This document shows positions 51,883 through 60,559 of a DNA stretch of 64,000 nt, piece by piece. The notes beneath the pieces are model-generated. The model was not told the origin of the DNA and searched no databases. It was given only the letters and a program-made list of their open reading frames with translations. The stretch comes from Desulfobacteraceae bacterium. Its GTDB lineage: Bacteria > Desulfobacterota > Desulfobacteria > Desulfobacterales > JACKCP01. The translations under genes and the position numbers were made by a program. Numbering within the stretch: the first letter of the stretch is position 1; each line of letters starts with the position of its first letter. The DNA is taken from positions 127,693 to 191,692 of the forward strand of contig JACKCP010000005.1 of NCBI GenBank assembly GCA_020633955.1, read 5' to 3'.

Positions 51883-52170
51883 ATGAACATTAAGCCTCTT
51901 CAGGATCGTGTTGTAGTAAAAAGAATCGAAGAGCCTACAAAAACAAAGGGCGGCATTATCATCCCTGATACAGCAAAAGAAAAGCCTTCTGAAGGAGAGG
52001 TTGTAGCTGTTGGAAACGGCAGAGTTACAAATGACGGAAAAACCATCCCAATGGAACTCAAAGTTGGCGATAAAGTTTTATTCAGCAAATACGGCGGACA
52101 TGAGCTTAAAATTGACGGTGAAGAATATATCATAATGGGACAGGATGATATTTACGCAGTAGTAGAGTAA
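51883..52170 (+). CDS. groES: Co-chaperonin GroES
   Basis: A 95-residue protein. 'NIKPLQDRVVVKRIEEPTKT', the mobile-loop 'KTKGGIIIPDTAKEKPSEG', 'GDKVLFSKYGGHELKIDGEE' and 'YIIMGQDDIYAVVE' are all present and of standard length. It caps GroEL. GGAG with an eight-base spacer precedes the ATG at 51883; a GTG at 51877 is weaker. No CIRCE operator (TTAGCACTC inverted repeat) is visible in 51773-51882. Confidence 0.97.
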   Translation: MNIKPLQDRVVVKRIEEPTKTKGGIIIPDTAKEKPSEGEVVAVGNGRVTNDGKTIPMELKVGDKVLFSKYGGHELKIDGEEYIIMGQDDIYAVVE

Positions 52171-52247
52171 ATTAATCTCCCTGTTATATTTCAAATATAT
52201 ACCTGTTTTATTTAATGTTTAACTTAAAAAATTAATGGAGTGGCCAA

Positions 52248-53897
52248 ATGGCAGCAAAAGAAATTCTATACAGCGAAGAAGCACGTTCAAAAATGCTTGA
52301 AGGTGTTAAAAAACTTGCAGATGCAGTAGCAGTAACACTTGGACCAAAAGGAAGAAACGTAGTAATTGAAAAATCCTGGGGTTCACCAACAGTAACAAAA
52401 GACGGTGTTACAGTTGCAAAGGAAATTGATCTTGAAGACAAGTTTGAAAACATGGGAGCCCAGATGGTTAAAGAGGTTTCCAGCAAGACAAGCGACATGG
52501 CAGGAGACGGTACAACCACTGCTACAGTTCTTGCAAGAGCAATTTATGAAGAAGGAAGAAAGCTTGTAGTAGCAGGAAACAACCCAATGTCAATTAAAAG
52601 AGGTATTGACAAGGCTGTTGCAAAAATCGTTGAAGAGCTTGAAAAACTTAAAACTGAAACAAGAGACAGAAAAGAAATTGCTCAGGTTGGTACAATTTCA
52701 GCAAACAACGACGAAACAATTGGAAACATCATTGCAGATGCAATGGAAAAAGTAGGAAAAGAAGGCGTTATTACTGTTGAAGAAGGCAAGTCAATGGATA
52801 CCTATCTTGACGTTGTTGAAGGTATGCAGTTTGACAGAGGCTATCTTTCTCCATACTTTGTAACTGACTCAGAAAAAATGGTTGCTGAAATTTCAGATCC
52901 ATTCATTCTATTAAGTGAAAATAAAGTTGCTTCAATGAAAGACCTTATCCCGGTTCTTGAGTCTGTTGCAAAAATGGGAAGAGCCCTTGTAATTATCGCA
53001 GAAGATATTGAAGGTGAAGCTCTTGCAACACTTGTTGTAAACAGACTTAGAGGAACTCTTAATGTTGCTGCAGTAAAAGCACCTGGATTTGGCGACAGAA
53101 GAAAAGCAATGCTTCAGGATATTGCTGTTCTTACAGGCGGTCAGGTTGTTTCTGAAGATATGGGACTTAAGCTTGAGAATGTTCAGATTACAGATCTTGG
53201 TCAGGCAAAGAGCATTACAATTGATAAAGACAATACTACAATTGTTGGCGGTGCTGGTGCTAAGAGTGAGCTTGAAGCAAGAGTTAAGCAGCTTAAGGCT
53301 GAAATTGCTGAAACATCTTCAGATTATGACAGGGAAAAACTTCAGGAACGTCTTGCAAAACTAGTAGGCGGTGTTGCGGTTATTCATGTAGGTGCAGCAA
53401 CAGAAACTGAAATGAAGGAAAAGAAAGCAAGAGTTGAAGATGCACTTAATGCCACACGTGCTGCTGTTGAAGAAGGTATTGTACCTGGAGGCGGTGTTGC
53501 TCTTATAAGAACTCTTAAAGCAATTGAAGCACTTGAAGTTGAAAATGAAGAAGAAAAGGCAGGAATCAAGGTTATTTCACAGGCTATTCAGGCTCCTCTC
53601 AGAAAAATCGCTGACAACGCAGGAGTTGAAGGTTCTGTTGTAATAGAAAAAGTTAAGGAAAATTCAGGAAACTTTGGTTACAATGCAGCAAAAGGCATAT
53701 ACGAAGACCTTATTGAGGCAGGTGTAATTGATCCTAAGAAAGTTGTAAGATTTGCAATCCAGAATGCTGCATCAGTAGCTTCTCTAATGCTTACAACTGA
53801 AGCCATGATTGCTGAAATCCCAGAAAAAGACAACGCTCCTGCAATGGGCGGCATGGGAGGAATGGGCGGTATGGGAGGAATGGGCGGAATGATGTAA
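52248..53897 (+). CDS. groEL: Chaperonin GroEL
   Basis: A 549-residue chaperonin. The ATP site 'TLGPKGRNVVIEKSWGSPTV', 'SDMAGDGTTTATVLARAI' and 'GAATETEMKEKKARVEDALN' are intact. The C-terminus is the standard GGM repeat (MGGMGGMGGMM). It encapsulates unfolded proteins with GroES. The intergenic gap to groES is about 77 bases, so both are on one transcript. It ends with the terminator at 53929. Confidence 0.98.
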   Translation: MAAKEILYSEEARSKMLEGVKKLADAVAVTLGPKGRNVVIEKSWGSPTVTKDGVTVAKEIDLEDKFENMGAQMVKEVSSKTSDMAGDGTTTATVLARAIYEEGRKLVVAGNNPMSIKRGIDKAVAKIVEELEKLKTETRDRKEIAQVGTISANNDETIGNIIADAMEKVGKEGVITVEEGKSMDTYLDVVEGMQFDRGYLSPYFVTDSEKMVAEISDPFILLSENKVASMKDLIPVLESVAKMGRALVIIAEDIEGEALATLVVNRLRGTLNVAAVKAPGFGDRRKAMLQDIAVLTGGQVVSEDMGLKLENVQITDLGQAKSITIDKDNTTIVGGAGAKSELEARVKQLKAEIAETSSDYDREKLQERLAKLVGGVAVIHVGAATETEMKEKKARVEDALNATRAAVEEGIVPGGGVALIRTLKAIEALEVENEEEKAGIKVISQAIQAPLRKIADNAGVEGSVVIEKVKENSGNFGYNAAKGIYEDLIEAGVIDPKKVVRFAIQNAASVASLMLTTEAMIAEIPEKDNAPAMGGMGGMGGMGGMGGMM

Positions 53898-53928
53898 TTT
53901 CTGCTTAATCTATCCTGTTTAATATATT

Positions 53929-53967
53929 AAAGGAGTCCTTTGTTTAAAGGGCTCCTTTTTGTTTTTT
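53929..53967 (+). terminator. Rho-independent terminator after groESL
   Basis: AAAGGAGTCCTTT (53929-53941) and AAAGGGCTCCTTT (53946-53958) form a 13-bp stem with one mismatch and a 4-base loop, followed by TTGTTTTTTT. Confidence 0.88.
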
Positions 53968-54042
53968 TATTGATATTTTCACTTTAGTTCATTAACAGAT
54001 AAAAAAGCAGCAACAAAAGTTAATGATATCTAAAGGGATAAT

Positions 54043-57000
54043 ATGCATGGTTTAGATAATAAATTTAAAAATATCCTTATAATTGATTTTGAAAATATTC
54101 CTGGGAAACAAATCTTTGAAATTGGAGCTGTATTAAATAATAAAGAATTCAGAGCATCAAAAATTTCAGATATAAAAAAAGTTTTCTTAAAATTAGAAGA
54201 GTTTTCAAAAGGAGCTGATTATGTTCTTGGCCACAATATTATAAACCATGATCTTTTGCTTGCAGAAAATATTTTTCCTGAAGCAGGATTTTTGAAACTT
54301 CCAGTAATAGATACACTTTACCTGTCCCCTCTTGCATTCCCGGAAAATCCCTATCATCGTCTTATTAAGGATTATAAAATTGTAAGAACAGGAAAAAGTG
54401 ATCCTGTCAAGGATGCCTTGTTATCCCATTCAATTTTTATTGATCAGATAAATGCCTTTGTTTTACAAAAAAAATTAAATCCAGGTTTATTGTCCTTTTA
54501 TGCCTTTGCCTTTAAAGATTCCATAGTAAGGGGAGGCTCAAATTATTTTAAAGGTATTTTTGATCTTTTTTTCAGTTTGGAGCCTGAATTTATTGACGAA
54601 AATAAGGCTGTGGAAATTTTTAAGAAAATATCCATGGGAAAAATCTGTATTAATGGTTTTGAAAAAATAATAGAAAATTTTTTTTATAACAAAATAAAAA
54701 AGCCGATTCTTTCATACGTTCTTTCCTGGATTATTGTTTCTGGTAAAAATTCAGTTCTTCCACCCTGGGTAAAGCATGAATTTAAAGAAATTGGAGAAGT
54801 TATAAGAAGTCTCAGGTTTTACTGCGGAGATAAAAACTGCATTTACTGTAAAAACCACAACAACTCAAAAAAAATACTTAAAACCTATTTTGGATATGAT
54901 AATTTCAGGGTTCTTCCAGATAAAAGGGAACTGCAGAAACAAATAGTTGATGCAAATTTATCTGGAATACCGGTTCTTGGCATTCTTCCCACAGGCGGAG
55001 GAAAATCCATATGCTATCAGCTCCCGGCCCTTCACAGGTTTGAAAGGCTTGGAGAACTCACAATTGTAATTTCCCCGCTTAAAGCACTGATGAAAGATCA
55101 GGTGGACAATTTAAACAAAAATACAAATACATTATGTTCAGATGCAATAAACGGAAGCCTTACCCTTCCTGAACGTGGTGAAGTTATGGAAAGGGTAAGG
55201 CTTGGTGATACAGGAGTTTTGTATATTTCACCTGAACAGCTCAGGAATGAAAGCATTGTATCCCTTCTTGAATCAAGGGATATTGGATGTTTTGTTTTTG
55301 ATGAGGCACATTGTATTTCAAAATGGGGGCATGATTTCAGGCCTGACTATCTTTATGTTTCTGAATTTATAAAAAAATACTGCAGAAAAAATAAGAAAAA
55401 GCCTTTTTTGTGTGCCTATACTGCAACTGCAAAAATGGATGTTGTTGAAGAAATCAAAACCCATTTCAGCCAGGTTCTTGGGCTTGACCTTGAAGTTTTT
55501 GCAGGAGGAGTTGAAAGGGACAATCTTTTATATTCTGTCTGGCCTGTAACTCCCTCTTCAAAAAACGATCTGATATTCAATACTTTAAATGACAAACTTT
55601 CAGAATACGGTGGAGCAGGAATTGTTTATTGTCTTACCCAGAAGAGAACGGAAAGGTTAAGTGATTTCTTAAATTCAAAAGGGCTTTTATCTGCACATTT
55701 TCATGCAGGGCTTGAAGAGCCTGATAAAAGGCAGATTCAGGATGATTTTGTAGAGGGAAAAATTCCTGTTATATGTGCTACCAATGCCTTTGGGATGGGA
55801 ATAGACAAAAAGGATGTCAGAATAGTAATTCATGCTGATATGCCAGGTTCACTTGAAAATTATCTTCAGGAGGCTGGAAGGGCTGGAAGAGATCTCAAGG
55901 AATCGGAATGTATTCTTCTTTATGAGGAAGATGCCTGCCATAAACAGTTCATGCTTAATAATTTATCAAGAATTACAATTAAGGAAATGAAAAAAATTCT
56001 TTCTGCTTTAAGGAAGAAAAGCCAAAAAACACCTGAAATTATAATTACTCCCGGAGAAATTAACCGTCTTATACTCGAAGGAGAAGGAGGCGGTAAAAAA
56101 GAAATAACAGCTGTAAGCTGGCTTGAAAGAAAAGGCTTTATTGAAAGGGATCTGAATAAAACAATAGTTTTTCAGGGATCTCCAATTGTAAAGGATGAAG
56201 AAGAAGCCTTGAAAATAATTGAAAAATTAAACCTTTCACAAAAAATGAAGTCAGTTTATTTAAGAATTTTATCAGTTTTATTTAATCAGGAACAAAAAGG
56301 GCTTGTATCTGCAGATGATTTGATAATCAAGCTTGGAGAAATTGCCAGAAACGATGAAAGATTTGAGGATTCAAAGTATATAATTTCAATTATTTCAGAC
56401 ATGGCAAATGCTTCTATTATTAAAAAAGGCCTTGTAATGACAGCACATGTAAGGCCTTATGGTCCTAACAGCTCAGGAAAAAAACTTCAGAGCTTTGCAT
56501 CAGCTGAAAAAAAGCTTCTTAAAATTATGGAGGAAATGGAACCTCTTGCATATGAAAATCAGGACAATGGAAATCTTTTTAATTTAAGGCTCATGTCCCA
56601 GAAATTAAAATCAGAAGGTTTTGAGGATATAACAACCCATGGGGTTAATATTATTCTTCAATCAATATCAAGGGATATGGGAAGCACCAAAAGAAAAAGC
56701 ATAACAATTAGGGGCGGAGGTGGAACCGGGCAGGTAAAAATAATTTTGAATTCTCCCTGGGAAGAAATAAAAAAGCTTGTTTCTTTAAGACAAAATCTTT
56801 CCAAAATAATTCTTGATAAAATTATGGAATTTATTCCCAAAGAATCTGAAGGAGCAAAGTCTCAGGTTGTATCTGATTTTTATCTTGAAGATATCCATGA
56901 ATGCATAAAATCAGATCTTTATTATAATAACTGCAATATTGAATTTAAGCCAAAACCAGACTCTGCAGCAGTCATGTGTCTGAACTATCTGGACAGGACA

Positions 57001-59202
57001 GGAGCTGTTGCAGTCAAATCAGGAGCAGGTGTAATAAGACAGGCAATGACATTGAGGGTTTTACCTGAGTGTAAGGGAAGACGGTACAATCAGGGAGATT
57101 ATGAACCTTTAAGCCATTATTACGGGCAGAAAAATGTACAGGTTCATGTCATGGAAAAATATGCAAAAATAGGACTTGATAAAATCAGAAATGCTATTCT
57201 TTTTATGTCTGAATATTTTTTTTTACCCCATAAAAGTTTTATAAACAAATATTTCAGGGAAGAAAAAGACCTGATTGAAACAGCAATGAACTCTGATGAT
57301 TACAGGCTTATTGTTGAATCTCTTTCAAATAATATTCAGGAATCAATTGTTTGTGCAAAAACTGATGAAAACATGCTTGTTCTTGCAGGACCCGGCTCAG
57401 GCAAGACAAAAACAATAGTTCACAGATGTGCCTGGCTTATAAAGCATGAGTGCATACCTTCAAATGCAGTTCTTGTGTTATGTTTCAACCACCATACAAT
57501 GATGGATCTCAAAAAAAGAATCAAAAAGCTTTCAGGAGCACATTACTTATCTGTCATGACCTTTCATGGATTTGCAATGAGAATCTGCGGAAATTGTCTT
57601 GAAGATAAAAATCTTTTGGAAAGTTATGACAGTTCTTTTTTTAAAAATATAATTATTGAGGCGGCAGAAATTTTAAAAGGAAATAAAAATATTTTTGGAC
57701 TGGATGCAAAAGATTCAAGAAATCTTTTTTTGTCAAAGTTCAGATATATTTTTGTTGATGAATATCAGGACATAGATGAAACTCAGTATGAACTTATTTC
57801 TGCAATAACCGGAAGACTTGAAGAAGACATTGATGAAAAAATAACAATAATGGCCGTTGGAGATGATGATCAGAATATTTATTCATTCAGAAATTCAAAT
57901 ATAAAATTCATAAAACAGTTTGAAAAAGATTATAATGCTTCAAAATATTATCTTGTTGAAAATTACCGTTCTTCATTCCCAATAATTGAAAGCTCAAATT
58001 TTCTGATATCTTTTAATAAGAATCGAATGAAAATAAATACTCCAATTGTGATAAATAAAAAAAGGGGATCACAGGTTTTAAATCCGGATGAAACTGATAT
58101 CACAAGTAAGGTTTGTCATGTTTTATCTGATGACTATGAATCAATGGCAACTTCAGTTTGTGAGGAAATTCAGAGGATTTGCATTGAAAACAAAAATTTG
58201 ACCTATGATGATTTTGCAGTTGTTTCAAGGCTTGGAATATCAAAGCCTTCACTTGTAAGTGCAAGAATGGCCCTTGCAGCAGAAAAAATCCCTTTTTGCT
58301 ATCTTTTGACCAAAGAGTGTGGATTTAACATTTCAAGGGTAAGGGAATTTCAGATTTTTTTTGATTATCTTGAAAGAAATTGTGAAAAAAGCATAAAACC
58401 TTCCCTGGTTATAAATGAAGCTTTAAAATTATATGAAAATAAAAATATCTGGACAGATCAGGTTTTTGACCTTCTTGATATCTGGGAAAAAATAAACGGA
58501 GATCTTGCTGTATCAGTTTGTGAACTCAAAAACTTTTTTATTCAGGCTTTTTTAGAGGAAAAGCGGGACCCAAAAACCGGAAATGGAGTTTTTCTTGGAA
58601 CTGTTCACAGTGTCAAGGGAATGGAATTTGAGTATGTTTTTATTCTTGACGGCGGATGGGACAGGGGAAAAACTTCAGAATCAGAAGAGGAAACAAGGCT
58701 TTTTTATGTTGGTATGACCCGTGCTAAAAAAGGACTTTTTCTTTACAGTCTTGTAAACCAGCAAAATCCTCATACAAAAAGACTTTTGGATTTTCCATAT
58801 GTTTATGAAAAAAGAGCAAAAAATTTAAAAATAAAGGGATATAAACCAAATATTAAAGTGAGCCTGATTGGAATGAAAGAGCTTTTTATAAGTTATCCGG
58901 GTTTTTTTGAAAAAAATAATCCAATTCATTCAAGCCTTGAAAAAATTAACCCAAAGGATACTGTTTATTTGCGTTCTGGAAAAAACGATGAGATTTTTAT
59001 ATATGATAAACATGGAAATAAAATTGCACGCCTTTCAAAATCAGGAACACTTAAATGGAAAAATGCTCTTTCAAATATTGTCTCTGCAAGAGTACTTGCA
59101 ATAGTTTCAAGAAAAAAAGATGATGATGAGATTGCGGACAGAAAAAATAATATTCTGGTTGATCAGTGGGAACTTCCAATAATAGAAGTCCTGCACGAAT
59201 AA
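54043..59202 (+). CDS. Giant DEDD exonuclease-RecQ-UvrD helicase fusion
   Basis: 1719 residues in one continuous frame, with three modules. (1) Residues about 10-160 resemble a DnaQ/DEDD exonuclease: 'ILIIDFENI' with a DxE pair, 'LGHNIINHD' and a later conserved 'DALLSH'. (2) Residues about 275-650 are a RecQ-type SF2 helicase: 'ILPTGGGKSICYQLPA', 'FDEAHCISKWGHDFRPDY', 'ATNAFGMGID' and 'QEAGRAGRD'. A Cys-rich segment (CGDKNCIYCKNH) precedes it. (3) Residues about 1100-1590 are a UvrD-like SF1 helicase: 'LAGPGSGKTKTI', 'VDEYQDIDETQYEL', 'GDDDQNIYSFR', 'VENYRSS', 'TVHSVKGMEFEYVFI' and 'LFYVGMTRAK'. It would combine strand cutting with two helicases, useful in repair or defence. Its stop overlaps convergent selU by 40 bases. 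Confidence 0.9.
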   Translation: MHGLDNKFKNILIIDFENIPGKQIFEIGAVLNNKEFRASKISDIKKVFLKLEEFSKGADYVLGHNIINHDLLLAENIFPEAGFLKLPVIDTLYLSPLAFPENPYHRLIKDYKIVRTGKSDPVKDALLSHSIFIDQINAFVLQKKLNPGLLSFYAFAFKDSIVRGGSNYFKGIFDLFFSLEPEFIDENKAVEIFKKISMGKICINGFEKIIENFFYNKIKKPILSYVLSWIIVSGKNSVLPPWVKHEFKEIGEVIRSLRFYCGDKNCIYCKNHNNSKKILKTYFGYDNFRVLPDKRELQKQIVDANLSGIPVLGILPTGGGKSICYQLPALHRFERLGELTIVISPLKALMKDQVDNLNKNTNTLCSDAINGSLTLPERGEVMERVRLGDTGVLYISPEQLRNESIVSLLESRDIGCFVFDEAHCISKWGHDFRPDYLYVSEFIKKYCRKNKKKPFLCAYTATAKMDVVEEIKTHFSQVLGLDLEVFAGGVERDNLLYSVWPVTPSSKNDLIFNTLNDKLSEYGGAGIVYCLTQKRTERLSDFLNSKGLLSAHFHAGLEEPDKRQIQDDFVEGKIPVICATNAFGMGIDKKDVRIVIHADMPGSLENYLQEAGRAGRDLKESECILLYEEDACHKQFMLNNLSRITIKEMKKILSALRKKSQKTPEIIITPGEINRLILEGEGGGKKEITAVSWLERKGFIERDLNKTIVFQGSPIVKDEEEALKIIEKLNLSQKMKSVYLRILSVLFNQEQKGLVSADDLIIKLGEIARNDERFEDSKYIISIISDMANASIIKKGLVMTAHVRPYGPNSSGKKLQSFASAEKKLLKIMEEMEPLAYENQDNGNLFNLRLMSQKLKSEGFEDITTHGVNIILQSISRDMGSTKRKSITIRGGGGTGQVKIILNSPWEEIKKLVSLRQNLSKIILDKIMEFIPKESEGAKSQVVSDFYLEDIHECIKSDLYYNNCNIEFKPKPDSAAVMCLNYLDRTGAVAVKSGAGVIRQAMTLRVLPECKGRRYNQGDYEPLSHYYGQKNVQVHVMEKYAKIGLDKIRNAILFMSEYFFLPHKSFINKYFREEKDLIETAMNSDDYRLIVESLSNNIQESIVCAKTDENMLVLAGPGSGKTKTIVHRCAWLIKHECIPSNAVLVLCFNHHTMMDLKKRIKKLSGAHYLSVMTFHGFAMRICGNCLEDKNLLESYDSSFFKNIIIEAAEILKGNKNIFGLDAKDSRNLFLSKFRYIFVDEYQDIDETQYELISAITGRLEEDIDEKITIMAVGDDDQNIYSFRNSNIKFIKQFEKDYNASKYYLVENYRSSFPIIESSNFLISFNKNRMKINTPIVINKKRGSQVLNPDETDITSKVCHVLSDDYESMATSVCEEIQRICIENKNLTYDDFAVVSRLGISKPSLVSARMALAAEKIPFCYLLTKECGFNISRVREFQIFFDYLERNCEKSIKPSLVINEALKLYENKNIWTDQVFDLLDIWEKINGDLAVSVCELKNFFIQAFLEEKRDPKTGNGVFLGTVHSVKGMEFEYVFILDGGWDRGKTSESEEETRLFYVGMTRAKKGLFLYSLVNQQNPHTKRLLDFPYVYEKRAKNLKIKGYKPNIKVSLIGMKELFISYPGFFEKNNPIHSSLEKINPKDTVYLRSGKNDEIFIYDKHGNKIARLSKSGTLKWKNALSNIVSARVLAIVSRKKDDDEIADRKNNILVDQWELPIIEVLHE

Positions 59203-60224
59203 GAGTTTAAAATTATCTGTGCATTTTGTTTGGGATTGTCTTTTTCAAGGTTTATTGTTTTATTGTTTTCATGAAAATCAATTTTTTTCATATAGTGGGA
59301 ATAACCCTTGTCATAATAGTTTAAGAGAATTGTAATAGTTTTTTCAATTTCATTATTCAAAAGATGGAAACATGCTTTTTCAAGGTTTTCCGGTCCAAGT
59401 TTTTTTTTAATTTTTTTCAGCCTTTCTTCCAGAAGCAAAGCCTCAAATTTGCCATATTCCTTTGCAATCCTTTTTATCCTTTCATTAAGTGGAAGCTCAA
59501 TATTTATAAGCAGTGCATTTTTCATGTTGTTTCTAACTCCAAGTGGAATAAAAAGTCCTCCTATTCCAGGGCTTTCATTTTCAACCCAGACAGGTTTATT
59601 TTGATCAAATTGAAATAGTTTTTTAAAAAGATTATTTTCAAACTGCTGGGGAGATGGCTGTTCATCCTGTCCTAAATCACCAAAGGCAGAACCCTTGTGA
59701 CAGGCAATTTTTTCAAGGTCAAGAACCTGTTCTCCCTTTTTTTCAAGTTCATGTAAAATATCTGTTTTTCCGCATCCTGTTTTTCCCCCAAGAAGAATAA
59801 ACTCCATTTTTTTCTCCAGGGTATCAAGGACAAGCTGTCTGAAATTTTTATAACCTGAGTCAAGTCTTGATACTTTAAGGCCAGATGTATGAAGAAGCCA
59901 TGAAAAAGACTCGCTTCTCATTCCTCCCCTTTGGCAGTATACAAAAATTTCCTGTGATTCATCTGAAATTAAAGAGTAAATCCTGCTTACAAATGAGAGA
60001 AGTTTTGGCTGCACATAAAGAAGTCCTTTTAATACGGCTTCTTTTTTACCTTGTTCTTTGTAAATTGTGCCAATATCTTTTCTTTCTTCATTATCAAATA
60101 CAGGTATGTTTACAGCTCCTGGGATATGTCCTTTTTGATATTCAAGCGGGGATCTTACATCAATTATGAGTTCATTTTCAGATTTTTTTATAAACTCAAC
60201 TGGTTTTATGGAACAAAATGTCAT
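59163..60224 (-). CDS. selU: tRNA 2-selenouridine synthase SelU (MnmH)
   Basis: A 353-residue protein. The N-terminal rhodanese domain (about 1-130) has the catalytic Cys in 'VYCQRGGMRSES', and 'LIIDVRSPLEYQKGHIPGA' is typical. A P-loop domain follows with 'LLGGKTGCGKTDILHELE' and 'HKGSAFG'. It exchanges sulfur for selenium in the 5-methylaminomethyl-2-thiouridine of certain tRNAs, using selenophosphate made by SelD (not in the window). Together with tRNA-Sec it shows two selenium uses in this organism. The 3' end overlaps the convergent helicase gene by 40 bases. Ribosome binding site before the ATG at 60224 is weak. Confidence 0.94.
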   Translation of the reverse strand: MTFCSIKPVEFIKKSENELIIDVRSPLEYQKGHIPGAVNIPVFDNEERKDIGTIYKEQGKKEAVLKGLLYVQPKLLSFVSRIYSLISDESQEIFVYCQRGGMRSESFSWLLHTSGLKVSRLDSGYKNFRQLVLDTLEKKMEFILLGGKTGCGKTDILHELEKKGEQVLDLEKIACHKGSAFGDLGQDEQPSPQQFENNLFKKLFQFDQNKPVWVENESPGIGGLFIPLGVRNNMKNALLINIELPLNERIKRIAKEYGKFEALLLEERLKKIKKKLGPENLEKACFHLLNNEIEKTITILLNYYDKGYSHYMKKIDFHENNKTINLEKDNPKQNAQIILNSYSCRTSIIGSSH

Positions 60225-60354
60225 TTTAAAACAGCCTTAAAAAATTCAAATCAGGATGAGTATATATTTAAAACAAATGACCTGGTCAAGTTGTGATTTA
60301 TATTTTTTATTTAAAGTACTGGAGTTCAGTGTTGTACAAAATAAGAATTAACAG

Positions 60355-60536
60355 GAGTTCGGGGGACACCATACTTAACTATCTGCATCTTATTTTTAAA
60401 CCTTGATTTGCAGATTTAAACTTTTGTGAATCAATAACATAAGTTTTACAAAGCTGTGGTTTTGTAAAGAGTAAAAAAGGTAAAAAAATAAAAAAAGTAT
60501 TAAAAATTTAAATTAAGTATGGTGTCACCGGAATTA
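60355..60536. mobile_element. Short non-coding element bounded by RAYT-type terminal repeats
   Basis: In the gene-free stretch 60225-60559. The left end GAGTTCGGGGGACACCATACTTAA (60355-60378) and the right end ATTAAGTATGGTGTCACCGGAATT (60513-60536) are inverted copies of the same terminus. They bracket about 135 A/T-rich bases without an ORF. The termini match those of the transposase remnant at 62947-63400. It is likely a non-autonomous (MITE-like) relative. Confidence 0.7.
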
Positions 60537-60559
60537 TATTAATTAATGGAATTTAATAT

